A DNA stretch of 47,593 nucleotides from an uncultured Spartobacteria bacterium (GTDB lineage Bacteria; Verrucomicrobiota; Verrucomicrobiia; Chthoniobacterales; Chthoniobacteraceae). Below are positions 1 to 8,588 of this stretch, one piece after another. The position numbers and the translations under genes are program-made. The notes below the pieces were generated by a model. It worked only from the letters and a program-made list of their open reading frames with translations, was not told the origin of the DNA and did no database searches. Each line of letters begins with the position of its first letter. Positions within the stretch are counted from its first letter, which is position 1. The stretch covers positions 1-47,593 of the forward strand of contig CAIURC010000069.1 in NCBI GenBank assembly GCA_903901425.1. The letters are read 5' to 3'.

Positions 1-205
1 CCTCGCCTTTTCCCCGGTTCGCCTCATGCCGCAGCACGACTGCACCCGCCTGGGCCGCTGCTGGGGCTGTCCCGTCGGTGGACCCGTCATCCACGACGAG
101 CACGCGGCCCAGTTGCCCCAGAGCCCGCCTCACCACCTCGCCGATCCTCCGTTCCTCCTGGTACGCGGGAATCAACGCCACCAACCCACCCGTCTCCCGA
201 CTCAT
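1..205 (-). CDS. Glycosyltransferase family 2, N-terminal part (cut by window edge)
   Basis: The minus strand reads an open frame from an ATG at 205 to the window edge, 68 codons. It begins MSRETGGLVALIPAYQEERR and contains the nucleotide-sugar binding motif VVDDGSTDGT followed by A-x-x-G and a HEANRGKGE segment. This order (P-AYQEE, then VDDGSTDGT, then N-GKG) is that of GT-A fold family 2 transferases of the dolichyl-phosphate-mannose-synthase type, which move a sugar from an NDP-sugar to a lipid or glycan acceptor. The ATG overlaps the lipA TGA as ATGA, so translation is probably coupled to lipA. The acceptor cannot be told because the C-terminal half lies outside the window. Confidence 0.85.
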   Translation of the reverse strand, partial: MSRETGGLVALIPAYQEERRIGEVVRRALGQLGRVLVVDDGSTDGTAPAAAQAGAVVLRHEANRGKGE

Positions 206-1089
206 CGCGGCACGGGATGATAATCAGCAGCATGATAGGAACTCCGAACCAACGGCCCGGAAGACACGTGCTCGAACCCCTTCTGGTACGCCACGTCCCC
301 GTACATCTTGAACGTGTCCGGGTGCACATAGGCCACCACCGGCAGATGCTGTTTTGAAGGCCGCAAATACTGACCCAAGGTCAGCACCTGCACACCGGCT
401 TCCCGCAGATCGTCCATCGCCTGGAAAATTTCCGGCTCCGTCTCACCCAAACCCAGCATCATCCCGCTCTTGGTGACCACCTTCGGCGCAATCTCTTTCA
501 TCCGTTTGAGCACTTGGAGCGATACCCGGTACTTGGCCCGGGAACGCACCATCGGAGTCAACCGTTCCACGGTCTCAATGTTGTGGTTAAAAATCTGCGG
601 CCTCGCCTCCGCCACCACCTGCAGACACTCCTCGCGTGCATGGAAATCCGGCGTCAGCACCTCAATCACAATCTCCGGGTCCACCGCGCGGATTGCCTCG
701 ATCGTCCGCGCAAAGTGCCGCGCCCCGCCGTCTTTCAAATCGTCCCGGGCCACCGCAGTCACCACCACGTGCTTGAGGCGCATCCGGCTCACCGCCTGCG
801 CCACCCGGTCCGGCTCGTCTTCCTCCAAAGGAAACGGCTTGGCGGTCGTCACCGCGCAGAACCCGCAGGCCCGTGTGCACCGTTCCCCGGCAATCATGAA
901 TGTGGCCGTCCCCTGGCTCCAGCACTCCCAGCGGTTCGGGCACTGCGCCTCCTCGCACACCGTGTGAAGACGCAAATCCGAGATCAACGCCTTCGTCGAA
1001 AAAAAGACGGGATTCGACGGCAGACGCACCTTGATCCATTCCGGCTTGCGCTCCTGGTGCAGGGCAGGGTCGATTTTGGTACAGGACAT
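202..1089 (-). CDS. lipA: Lipoyl synthase LipA
   Basis: A radical-SAM enzyme that inserts two sulfur atoms into protein-bound octanoyl chains to make lipoyl cofactor. The 295-residue protein has both iron-sulfur sites: the auxiliary cluster motif C45-x4-C50-x5-C56 (CEEAQCPNRWEC), and the radical-SAM motif C71-x3-C75-x2-C78 (CTRACGFC). The C-terminal RSSY near residues 282-285 supplies the conserved serine ligand of the auxiliary cluster. Other family motifs are HNIETV, SGMMLGLGE and LTLGQYLRPS. Length is normal for LipA. It lies 62 nt downstream of pdxA on the same strand and overlaps the glycosyltransferase start by ATGA, so the three may be one transcript. No LipB is visible in the window. 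Confidence 0.97.
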   Translation of the reverse strand: MSCTKIDPALHQERKPEWIKVRLPSNPVFFSTKALISDLRLHTVCEEAQCPNRWECWSQGTATFMIAGERCTRACGFCAVTTAKPFPLEEDEPDRVAQAVSRMRLKHVVVTAVARDDLKDGGARHFARTIEAIRAVDPEIVIEVLTPDFHAREECLQVVAEARPQIFNHNIETVERLTPMVRSRAKYRVSLQVLKRMKEIAPKVVTKSGMMLGLGETEPEIFQAMDDLREAGVQVLTLGQYLRPSKQHLPVVAYVHPDTFKMYGDVAYQKGFEHVSSGPLVRSSYHAADYHPVPR

Positions 1090-1151
1090 AACGCCCCAAC
1101 CCTAGGCCGCCCACAGCCCTGAAAGCAACCCCTCCCGTTCCGGCCCCACCC

Positions 1152-2198
1152 TCATTCCGGGACCAGACGCGCAGCCAACCCCAGCGCGCTCACCAGGCTG
1201 TCCACCCGGGCCTTGCCCTGCCAGGCAATGTCCAGCGCCGTCCCGTGATCCACGCTCGTCCGGATGATCGGCAGCCCCAAGGTCGTGTTCACCGCCGAAT
1301 CAAACGCCAGCGCTTTCAACGGAATGTGCCCCTGGTCATGGTACATGCACACATACGCGTCGGTTTCCCGCCGTTTCCACGGCAGAAACGCCGTGTCCGG
1401 CGGCACCGGCCCCTCCACCCAGTGCCCACGCCGCCGCGCCTCCTCCATCGCCGGCTCCAAAATCCGTTCCTCCTCCCGTTCCCCAAACAACCCATGCTCC
1501 CCCGCGTGCGGATTCAACCCGCATACCACCATCCGCGGTTTCCGCCCCCGGATCCGACCCACCCCCTCCGCCGTCAACTCGATCACCTCCAACACCCGTT
1601 CCCGGGTCAATAGACCGGGCACCTCGGCGTACCCCACATGCACCGTGACAAACGTGCAGGTGATCTCCTCTGAATACTGCATCATGCACGTCCGAACCGA
1701 TCCCGTTCGCTCCGCGTAAATCTCCGTGTGTCCAGGAAACCGGATCCCGGCCAGATGCAGCGCCTCCTTGTTCAAAGGACACGTCGTCACCCCGTCCACC
1801 CGCCGCGCCACCGCCAACTCAATGGACCGCTCCACGTACGCAAACGCCGCACGCCCCGTCGCCGCATTGATCCGCCCCGGCACAAAGTCCGACATCCGGA
1901 CCGCGCCCAAATCCCAGACCCCGGGCGCGTTTCCGTCCCACCACCGGTCTGGATCCACCGCTCCGCCAAAAACCGGACTCTGGAACGGCAGCCCGGTCTG
2001 TTCGGAACACGCCCTGAGCACAGCGGCGTCTCCGAGCACCAGCGGGATGCACACCGCCCGAACCCCTGGGTCCTCCAGCACCCGCAAACAAAGCTCCGGC
2101 CCCACCCCGGCCGGGTCGCCCATCGTGATGGCGATCCGCGGCAGCCTTTTTTGACCCGTCACCGGCACTGTTTGATTCCCCTCCATTTGGCCCAACAT
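1152..2198 (-). CDS. pdxA: 4-hydroxythreonine-4-phosphate dehydrogenase PdxA
   Basis: NAD-dependent, metal-dependent dehydrogenase of the DXP-dependent vitamin B6 (pyridoxal phosphate) pathway. The N-terminal signature ITMGDPAGVGPE is followed by GHTEIYAERTG, GLNPHAGEHGLFGEREEE, GPVPPDTAF, MYHDQGHIPLKAL and TTLGLPIIRTSVDHGTA. The three histidines known to bind metal in this family fall in GHTE, NPHAGE and HDQG. I chose the ATG at 2198 (about 348 residues) because GGAGAAGG lies 7 nt before it. An upstream in-frame start at 2225 and a downstream ATG at 2186 are alternatives. It is first in a minus-strand run with lipA and the glycosyltransferase. Confidence 0.95.
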   Translation of the reverse strand: MLGQMEGNQTVPVTGQKRLPRIAITMGDPAGVGPELCLRVLEDPGVRAVCIPLVLGDAAVLRACSEQTGLPFQSPVFGGAVDPDRWWDGNAPGVWDLGAVRMSDFVPGRINAATGRAAFAYVERSIELAVARRVDGVTTCPLNKEALHLAGIRFPGHTEIYAERTGSVRTCMMQYSEEITCTFVTVHVGYAEVPGLLTRERVLEVIELTAEGVGRIRGRKPRMVVCGLNPHAGEHGLFGEREEERILEPAMEEARRRGHWVEGPVPPDTAFLPWKRRETDAYVCMYHDQGHIPLKALAFDSAVNTTLGLPIIRTSVDHGTALDIAWQGKARVDSLVSALGLAARLVPE

Positions 2199-2309
2199 CC
2201 CGCAACCTTCTCCGCCGCTTCTCAAGCTCCAATTTGGGATGCCGCATCACCGACTCCCTAACAAAGCCGGCAGGAGATGGTTAACACCCAAAACCCACAC
2301 GCCCCCCCT

Positions 2310-2894
2310 ATGCGATTTGTTTCCCCGCTCGCTCTGCTGTTTTCCTGCCTCCCGCTTTTCGGCGCTGACAACCAACCCCCGGAAGGATTCCGCGCCCTGT
2401 TCAACGGCTCGGACCTCGCTGGCTGGAAAGAAAACCAGCAACCCGCCTCCCACTGGACCGCCCAGAACGGTGAACTGCTCTACGACGGAAAAGGCACCCA
2501 TCTTTACCACTCCGACCCGTTCTCCAATTTCGTCCTCCTTGTGGATTGGAAAGTACCGGAAAACGGCAACAGCGGCGTGTTTCTGCGGGGCGGCGGCACC
2601 CAGGTGGAAATCAATGATGCCGACAAACCCCCGCGCACCGTCTGGAACGGCACCTCGGGCGGACTCTACCCCCACCTTCCCCCGCTGCAACGCGCCGCCA
2701 AGCCCGCCGGGGAATGGAACCACTACGAGATCCGGGTCGAGAAAGGACTCGTGACCGTTCTCCTCAACGGGGAAAAAACCGTGGATGCATTTGCGGTGCC
2801 GTGGAACAAACACCAGAGCGGTCCGATTGGATTCCAGCACCATGGCACCCCGCTGGCCTTCAAAAACATCTACATCAAACCTCTGGCGGACTAG
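2310..2894 (+). CDS. Exported DUF1080 (3-keto-disaccharide hydrolase-like) protein
   Basis: A protein of about 194 residues with a typical signal peptide (MRFVSPLALLFSCLPLFGA) followed directly by the DUF1080 fold. Family marks are GFRALFNGSDLAGWKE near the start, FVLLVDWKVPENGNSGVFLRG in the middle, and GEWNHYEIRVEKG and GPIGFQHHGTPLAFKNIYIK at the end. This concanavalin-like fold is abundant in Planctomycetota and Verrucomicrobiota, and some members hydrolyse 3-keto-glycosides; the substrate here is unknown. The frame is open upstream to an ATG at 2277 with AGGAG abutting it, but the signal peptide begins cleanly at 2310, so I prefer that start. It diverges from pdxA and appears to stand alone. 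Confidence 0.9.
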   Translation: MRFVSPLALLFSCLPLFGADNQPPEGFRALFNGSDLAGWKENQQPASHWTAQNGELLYDGKGTHLYHSDPFSNFVLLVDWKVPENGNSGVFLRGGGTQVEINDADKPPRTVWNGTSGGLYPHLPPLQRAAKPAGEWNHYEIRVEKGLVTVLLNGEKTVDAFAVPWNKHQSGPIGFQHHGTPLAFKNIYIKPLAD

Positions 2895-3137
2895 CTCCAC
2901 ACCAAACTGATCACAACGGCTCCCGCTGCATCGGGCCGCCGAATCAGGGCAACACCACCTTCAGAGCAGTCCTCTCCTTTTTTAATATTCCCGGGAACTC
3001 CAAACTCCGTTGCCCAATCCACCAGCGCTCACCCAAAGTGGAACCCGCAAAGTGGAACCCGTAGCGTCGGGTTGGGATGTTTCAAGGTCAGTCAGCCACT
3101 GAACACCCCGCTTTGAGTCGCTTTGGCGTTTGTTTGG

Positions 3138-3524
3138 TCACGCTTCCTTGGAATTTAACTCCAACCAAATTCCATATTCCTTTTCCCCGATTTCCCCAGC
3201 GGCAAGACCCAATGTCTGAATCACCGCCTCCACTTCCGTCGCCACCAAAACCCGACCGTTGAGTTCCAGAAAAAGCGCACTCACCGCAAAGCCGATCCGC
3301 TTGTTGCCATCCACAAACGGATGGTTCTTTACCAACCCGAATGCGTACGCCGCCGCAAGATCGCCAAGGGTTGGGCGGCCATATGCGCTCAGATTCATGG
3401 GCCGCCCCAACGCGGAGTCCAGCGCTCCTTCATCCCGCAATCCATCCGGGCCGCCAAACTCGGCCAGCAGTTGCTCATGCAGAGCAAGGACTGTTTCACG
3501 CAAAACCCATTCTGGTTGCGTCAC
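3138..3524 (-). CDS. Doc-type Fic toxin (death-on-curing family)
   Basis: A 128-residue protein of the Doc subfamily of Fic proteins. The catalytic loop reads HPFVDGNKRIGFA near residues 67-79, matching the Fic core HPFxDGNKR. The N-terminal GGPDGLRDEGALDSALGRP is the usual Doc feature. Doc toxins phosphorylate elongation factor Tu and stop translation, whereas other Fic enzymes transfer AMP. The ATG overlaps the TGA of the AbrB-like gene (3521-3524), the normal antitoxin-first coupled arrangement. The active-site loop is intact, so the toxin is probably functional. Confidence 0.93.
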   Translation of the reverse strand: MTQPEWVLRETVLALHEQLLAEFGGPDGLRDEGALDSALGRPMNLSAYGRPTLGDLAAAYAFGLVKNHPFVDGNKRIGFAVSALFLELNGRVLVATEVEAVIQTLGLAAGEIGEKEYGIWLELNSKEA

Positions 3525-3751
3525 TTGGCAAGTTCTCTGAGCGCGTTCCGATACCGCGCAACCACGTCCTGCGCCACCTGCATCTGCCGACTAAAATCGG
3601 ACTTGGCTGGGCTCAGACGCAGGCTGCCTTCTGCCGACTCGGTCGCGCAAAGAACATCCCCTTCGCCCACTTTCAAATAACTCAGAGCCTCTTTGGGCAA
3701 CACAACGCCCACGGAATTCCCAACTTTGCGAAGTTTGAGTTCAAGAAGCAT
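3521..3751 (-). CDS. AbrB/MazE-type antitoxin paired with Doc
   Basis: A 76-residue protein starting MLLELKLRKVGNSVGVVLPK, the swapped-hairpin SpoVT/AbrB DNA-binding motif used by MazE- and Phd-like antitoxins. The C-terminal half (QMQVAQDVVARYRNALRELAK) is a likely helix that would bind the toxin. The ATG at 3751 has GGAAAGG about 4 nt upstream; a longer GTG start at 3772 has no better site. By analogy the protein would neutralise the Doc toxin and repress its own promoter; that is inferred from the family and the ATGA overlap. Confidence 0.9.
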   Translation of the reverse strand: MLLELKLRKVGNSVGVVLPKEALSYLKVGEGDVLCATESAEGSLRLSPAKSDFSRQMQVAQDVVARYRNALRELAK

Positions 3752-3848
3752 AAGACCTTTCCGTTGACACACCCGTAATAACAGCGGTGGCGCATCAAAT
3801 GCAACCGCCGCTCCCGGAAAACATCACCCGCTCCGGAGCAACCGCCCT

Positions 3849-5141
3849 CTATTTCCCCCCGTCCACACGGTACACGTGGCTCCGCGAACGCAGAAAAAGC
3901 GCGTCGCCCGCCACCGCCGGACTCGCCAGAAATCCATCCTCAAACCGGTTCTCGGCCAGTTTCTCAAACTCCCGTCCCGCCTTGAGCACGGTCACCACCC
4001 CCTTTTCGCCGCAAAGATAAATCCTGCCCCCGGCATACACGGGCGATGCCGAGTACGCACCCTCCACCCGCTGACGCCAGATCACCTTCCCATCCGCCGC
4101 ATCCAGACAGGCCGCAAACCCGCCGTCTTCCACCAGATAAATCAGCCCGTCCACGAGCAGAAGCGAGGGTTTGATCGGGATCCCCTTCTGGACCCGGTAG
4201 GTCAGGGCGGAGTCGTCCAAAAGCCCGCGGCTGGTCAGTTTCACGGCGTGCAACTGGCTTTTCCCGTAGCCGCTGGTGAACAACCCCAGTTCCCCATGGA
4301 CCAACGGCCGGGCACTGGTGCTGTGGTTGCCGTGCTCGTACCGCCAGAGTTCCCGGCCCGTCGCCAGCTCGTACGCATAGTGCGCCTTGGCCCCCGCACT
4401 GAGCACCATCTCCACCCCTTGGACCACCGCCACCTGCGGCGTCCCAAATGCCTTGCGGAAATCCCCTTCCCCAGTCGGTTTGCCCTCGGCATTCAAATCC
4501 CTGTAATCGCAGGACCGCGCCGTCTTCCACACGGTCTTTCCGGTCTGTTTGTCGAGAGCCACCACGTACTGGAAGTCGCTCCCGTCAAAGTTCATCAAAA
4601 GCAGGTTGCCATGGATCACCGGCGACGAACCCGCTCCCCGGAAATGGTTGCACTCCAAATCCCGCCGCTCCCAAAGCACCGTCCCGGTTTTTGTGTCCAA
4701 ACAGGCCGTGCCGGGCGATCCAAAGGAGGCGTACAAACGCCCATCCTCAAGAATGGGTGTCGGCGAGGCGTACGAGTTGAATTCGTGACAAAACTGGGGA
4801 TTCTCGACCTCAAACAGCACTTTTTGTAGTTCCACCGCTCCGGTTTCCCGGTTCAGACGCACCACCGACAACTTGTGCCCGTCCGCCGTCGCGTTGGTCA
4901 GCCAGACCTGGCTTCCCCACACCACCGGCGAAGACCACGCCTTGCCTTCCAACGCCGTTTTCCAACGCACCCCGTTCCCCTCCCCAAACTCCACCGGAAG
5001 ATTCTTCGATTCCGCCACTCCGTCTCCGCGCGGCCCCCGAAACTGCGGCCATTCCCCGCCAGAAACCGGTTCCACTCCGGAACCAACATACGGGTACAAA
5101 AAGAAAAGGCCTAAGCAGGAGAGGACGCGGGGGAATTTCAT
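3849..5141 (-). CDS. Exported PQQ-like beta-propeller protein
   Basis: About 430 residues. A signal peptide (MKFPRVLSCLGLFFLYPYVG) is followed by WPQFRGPRGDGVAE, the entry motif of the exported PQQ-like propellers of Planctomycetota and Verrucomicrobiota. Propeller blades recur as W-x-T or G-x-V-W-K/R units: TGTVLWERRDL, TGKTVWKTAR, TGRELWRYEHG and DGKVIWRQRVEG. These match the quinoprotein and BamB repeat. No catalytic dehydrogenase residues can be assigned, so it may be a binding or structural propeller, not an enzyme. The frame is open to 5189, but the signal peptide starts at 5141. No partner gene is adjacent on this strand. Confidence 0.88.
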   Translation of the reverse strand: MKFPRVLSCLGLFFLYPYVGSGVEPVSGGEWPQFRGPRGDGVAESKNLPVEFGEGNGVRWKTALEGKAWSSPVVWGSQVWLTNATADGHKLSVVRLNRETGAVELQKVLFEVENPQFCHEFNSYASPTPILEDGRLYASFGSPGTACLDTKTGTVLWERRDLECNHFRGAGSSPVIHGNLLLMNFDGSDFQYVVALDKQTGKTVWKTARSCDYRDLNAEGKPTGEGDFRKAFGTPQVAVVQGVEMVLSAGAKAHYAYELATGRELWRYEHGNHSTSARPLVHGELGLFTSGYGKSQLHAVKLTSRGLLDDSALTYRVQKGIPIKPSLLLVDGLIYLVEDGGFAACLDAADGKVIWRQRVEGAYSASPVYAGGRIYLCGEKGVVTVLKAGREFEKLAENRFEDGFLASPAVAGDALFLRSRSHVYRVDGGK

Positions 5142-5353
5142 GGGGAACACTGGCGGCAAGTAAAACCCAGAAACTACCCAGAAACCCATCCGCTTGAAAA
5201 GCCGTCAAAACCTTCTGCAATTGCCGACTCTGACATCGGTTGCAGGTTGAAATCCTCGCACTGTCACCCAGTCACCCGCTAACCTCACATTCCCTTGAAC
5301 CCTGCACCACCAGTTGCCGCCCCTTCCCGGGGACGTCCCAAGACCTGAGGCCC

Positions 5354-8300
5354 ATGTGGATCGTACGCCTCGCTCTCCGACGCCCATACACCTTCGTGGT
5401 GGCCGCCCTCGTGCTCATTCTGCTCAGCCCGTTCATCCTGCTCAGAACGCCCACCGACATCTTTCCGTCCATCGATATCCCGGTGATCTCGGTCATCTGG
5501 CAATACTCCGGTCTCAATGCCCAGGAAATCGAACAGCGGATCCTGTACAGCCACGAAAGGTCCCTGAGCGCCACGGTCAACGACATCGAGCACATCGAGT
5601 CCAATTCCTACGCCGGCGTGGGCATCATCAAAGTCTTCCTCCGGGAAGGCGCCTCGGTCGATGCCGGGGTCTCCCAGATCACCGCGGTCGCCCAGACCAT
5701 CCTTCGCCAAATGCCCCCGGGCCAGACGCCGCCCCTCGTCATCCGGTACAACGCATCCACCGTTCCCATCCTCCAGTACAGCCTCAGCAGCCCGACCCTG
5801 TCTGAGCAGGAACTTTACGACCTAGGCCAGAACCAGGTCCGGATCGGACTGTCCACCATCCAAGGTGCCCAGATCCCGTGGCCCTATGGCGGGAAAACCC
5901 GGGTGGTTTCCGTCGACCTCGACCTCAACGCCCTCAAAGCCCACCACCTCAGGCCTCAGGACGTGGTCGATGCCATCGGCAACCAAAACCTCATCCTCCC
6001 GGGGGGCACCGCCAAGATTGGCGGCACCGAGTACGCTGTGGAACTGAACGGGAGCCCCAAACTGCTCGACGACCTCAACCAACTCCCCATCCGGCGCACC
6101 CAAGGCGCCACCCTCACCCTCGGCGAGGTCGCCCATGTCCGGGACGGCTACCTCCCGCAACAAAACGTGGTCCGCCAGGACGGCCGTCGCGGCTCCCTGC
6201 TCACCATCATGAAAAGCGGGATGGCTTCCACCCTCGACGTGGTGCGTTCCGTCAAAACCGAGATGCCCAGAATCCTGGCCGGGCTCACGCCGGAACTCGA
6301 GGTCCGGACCTTCGCCGACCAGTCCCTGTTTGTCCGGGCCGCCATCTCGGGCGTGCTCAAGGAAGCGGTCATCGCTGCGGCGCTCACCGCACTGATGATC
6401 CTCCTCTTCCTGGGCTCCTGGCGCAGCACCCTGATCATCGCCCTCTCCATCCCGCTCTCTGTCCTCTGTTCCCTCGCGGTTCTCAGTGCGCTCGGCGAAA
6501 CCATCAACCTCATGACCCTCGGCGGCCTTGCTCTCGCCGTCGGAATCCTCGTCGACGATGCCACTGTCGAAATCGAGAACGTCCACCGCCAGATGGATTC
6601 CGGGCTCCCTTTGGAAAAGGCGATTCTGGCCGGCGCCCAAGAGATCGCCCTGCCGGCCCTTGTTTCCACCCTCTGCATCTGCATCGTGTTTGTGCCGATG
6701 TTCCTCCTGGAGGGCGTTGCACGGCACCTGTTTGTGCCGCTGGCCGAAGCCGTGGTGTTCGCCATGCTGGCCAGCTACCTCCTCTCCCGGACTCTCATCC
6801 CGACACTCGTCATGTGGTTCTACCGGAACGTCGATCCGCACGGCAAAAAAGAGGTCCCGGACCGGCCCCAAGGCGTTTTCTCCCGGATCCAGTGCCGGTT
6901 TGAGACCGGATTTGAATCCCTCCGCCGACAGTACCGCAGCCTTCTTGGCGCCTGCCTTGCCCGGCCCGGACGCACCGTCCTCGTTCTCCTCGGGTTCTGC
7001 GGCGCATCGCTTCTGCTCATTCCGCTCCTTGGCGAAGATTTCTTTCCCTCTGTCGATGCCGGCCAGATCCGGCTTCATCTCCGGGCACGGTCCGGCACCC
7101 GGATCGAGGAAACGGTCCGTCTGGTGGATTCGGTGGAAGACGCGATCCGGCAGACCATTCCCAAGGAGGAACTGGGCGGGATCCTGGACAACATCGGCAT
7201 CCCCAATTCCGGCATCAGCCTGAGCTACTCCAACAGCGGTCTCATCGGCACCGGGGACGCCGACATCCTCATCTCGCTCAACCACGGACACGCTCCCACC
7301 GATTCTCATATCCACAACCTCCGGCTCGAATTGCACCGTCGGTTTCCCGAAACCACTTTCTATTTCCTTCCCGCGGACATCGTCAGCCAGACGCTTAACT
7401 TCGGGCTCCCGGCTCCCTTGGACGTCCAGATCTACGGCCGCAACCAAACCGGCAACCGCGCCGTTGCTGCGCGGCTTGCCGAAAAAATCCGCAAAATCCC
7501 GGGAGCCGTTGATGTCCGGGTCCAGCAACCGGCCGACCTGCCCCGGCTCGAGCTCCAGGTGGACCGGGAACGCGCCTCCGAAATCGGCCTGAGCGAAAAG
7601 GACGTTGCCAGTTCCGTCCTCCTTTCCCTTTCCGGCAGCGGCCAGATCCAGCCCCAGTTCTGGCTCAACCCGCAGATCGGCATCCAATACGCGCTGAATG
7701 TCCGCGCCCCGGAACACACGCTCGATTCCCTCTCTGCTCTGGAGTCCATTCCGGTCAGTGCCGCGCCGGAACAAGTTTTGCCTGGGGAAAAACCGGCAGC
7801 CAAGACCGCCGACCAGCTTTTGGCCAACGTCGCCTCCTTCCGCCGGACCCAAGGCCCGGCCGTGGTTTCCCACCACAATGTGCTCCCGGTGATCGACGTG
7901 TTTGCCGCCCCAGGCGGCCGCGACTTGGGCAGCCTGACCCGGGCCGTCCTGCCTCTCGTGGAAGAAGCGCGCCGGGACATGCCCCGGGGCAGCTTTATGG
8001 TGGTCCGCGGCCAAGCCGAAACCATGCGCCAAAGTTTCCGCGGCTTGGGCTGGGGCCTCGTCGGTGCGCTGGCACTCGTCTATCTCCTGCTCGTGGTCAA
8101 CTTCCAGAGCTGGCTCGATCCGTTCATCATCATCAGCGCATTGCCCGCGGCGCTTGCCGGCTGCATCTGGGCCCTGTTTGTGTGCCTCACCCCAATCAGC
8201 GTTCCTGCCCTCATGGGCACCATCATGTCGCTGGGTGTGGCCACCGCCAATTCCGTGCTGGTCGTCAGCTTCGCCCGGGAACGCCTCGCCCAAGGCCTCA

Positions 8301-8584
8301 GCCCTCTGGAAGCAGCACTCGAAGCCGGCAACACCCGGCTCCGCGCCGTCTTGATGACCGCCCTCGCCATGATGCTCGGGATGTTGCCCATGAGCCTCGG
8401 GCTCGGCGAAGGTGGCGAACAGAACGCGCCCCTGGCCCGGGCCGTTCTGGGTGGCCTCTTTTTCGCCACCTTGGCCACGCTGTTGTTTGTGCCCTGCGTT
8501 TTCCGGTTGCTGCACAGAAACTCCGCCGCGCCCTCCAGTTCAGACCCCCTGCCCGCCGCCGCGCTCCCTGCCTCCTCTTTTTAG
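5354..8584 (+). CDS. RND efflux pump, inner-membrane transporter (AcrB/HAE1-like)
   Basis: A proton-driven exporter of about 1076 residues, the usual AcrB-family length. It opens with a membrane helix (RRPYTFVVAALVLILLSPF) and the family segment TPTDIFPSIDIPVISVIW. The proton-relay acidic pair sits in GILVDDATVEIENVHRQM near residues 400-402, with A-T where many pumps have A-I. The second half repeats the layout with membrane helices around 930-1060, including MLPMSLGLGEGGEQNAPLA and GGLFFATLATLLFVPCVF. The ATG at 5354 has GAGG just upstream; the frame is open to 5240, but that part does not look like pump sequence. The adaptor gene follows after 4 nt. The substrate cannot be told. Confidence 0.95.
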   Translation: MWIVRLALRRPYTFVVAALVLILLSPFILLRTPTDIFPSIDIPVISVIWQYSGLNAQEIEQRILYSHERSLSATVNDIEHIESNSYAGVGIIKVFLREGASVDAGVSQITAVAQTILRQMPPGQTPPLVIRYNASTVPILQYSLSSPTLSEQELYDLGQNQVRIGLSTIQGAQIPWPYGGKTRVVSVDLDLNALKAHHLRPQDVVDAIGNQNLILPGGTAKIGGTEYAVELNGSPKLLDDLNQLPIRRTQGATLTLGEVAHVRDGYLPQQNVVRQDGRRGSLLTIMKSGMASTLDVVRSVKTEMPRILAGLTPELEVRTFADQSLFVRAAISGVLKEAVIAAALTALMILLFLGSWRSTLIIALSIPLSVLCSLAVLSALGETINLMTLGGLALAVGILVDDATVEIENVHRQMDSGLPLEKAILAGAQEIALPALVSTLCICIVFVPMFLLEGVARHLFVPLAEAVVFAMLASYLLSRTLIPTLVMWFYRNVDPHGKKEVPDRPQGVFSRIQCRFETGFESLRRQYRSLLGACLARPGRTVLVLLGFCGASLLLIPLLGEDFFPSVDAGQIRLHLRARSGTRIEETVRLVDSVEDAIRQTIPKEELGGILDNIGIPNSGISLSYSNSGLIGTGDADILISLNHGHAPTDSHIHNLRLELHRRFPETTFYFLPADIVSQTLNFGLPAPLDVQIYGRNQTGNRAVAARLAEKIRKIPGAVDVRVQQPADLPRLELQVDRERASEIGLSEKDVASSVLLSLSGSGQIQPQFWLNPQIGIQYALNVRAPEHTLDSLSALESIPVSAAPEQVLPGEKPAAKTADQLLANVASFRRTQGPAVVSHHNVLPVIDVFAAPGGRDLGSLTRAVLPLVEEARRDMPRGSFMVVRGQAETMRQSFRGLGWGLVGALALVYLLLVVNFQSWLDPFIIISALPAALAGCIWALFVCLTPISVPALMGTIMSLGVATANSVLVVSFARERLAQGLSPLEAALEAGNTRLRAVLMTALAMMLGMLPMSLGLGEGGEQNAPLARAVLGGLFFATLATLLFVPCVFRLLHRNSAAPSSSDPLPAAALPASSF

Positions 8585-8588
8585 ACCC

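Noticed and set aside
5822-8515. 897-codon open frame antisense to the RND pump
   Set aside because: It lies wholly opposite a well-supported transporter, is rich in G, E, H and D from reversed codons, and shows no domain motif. GC-rich codon bias creates such frames.
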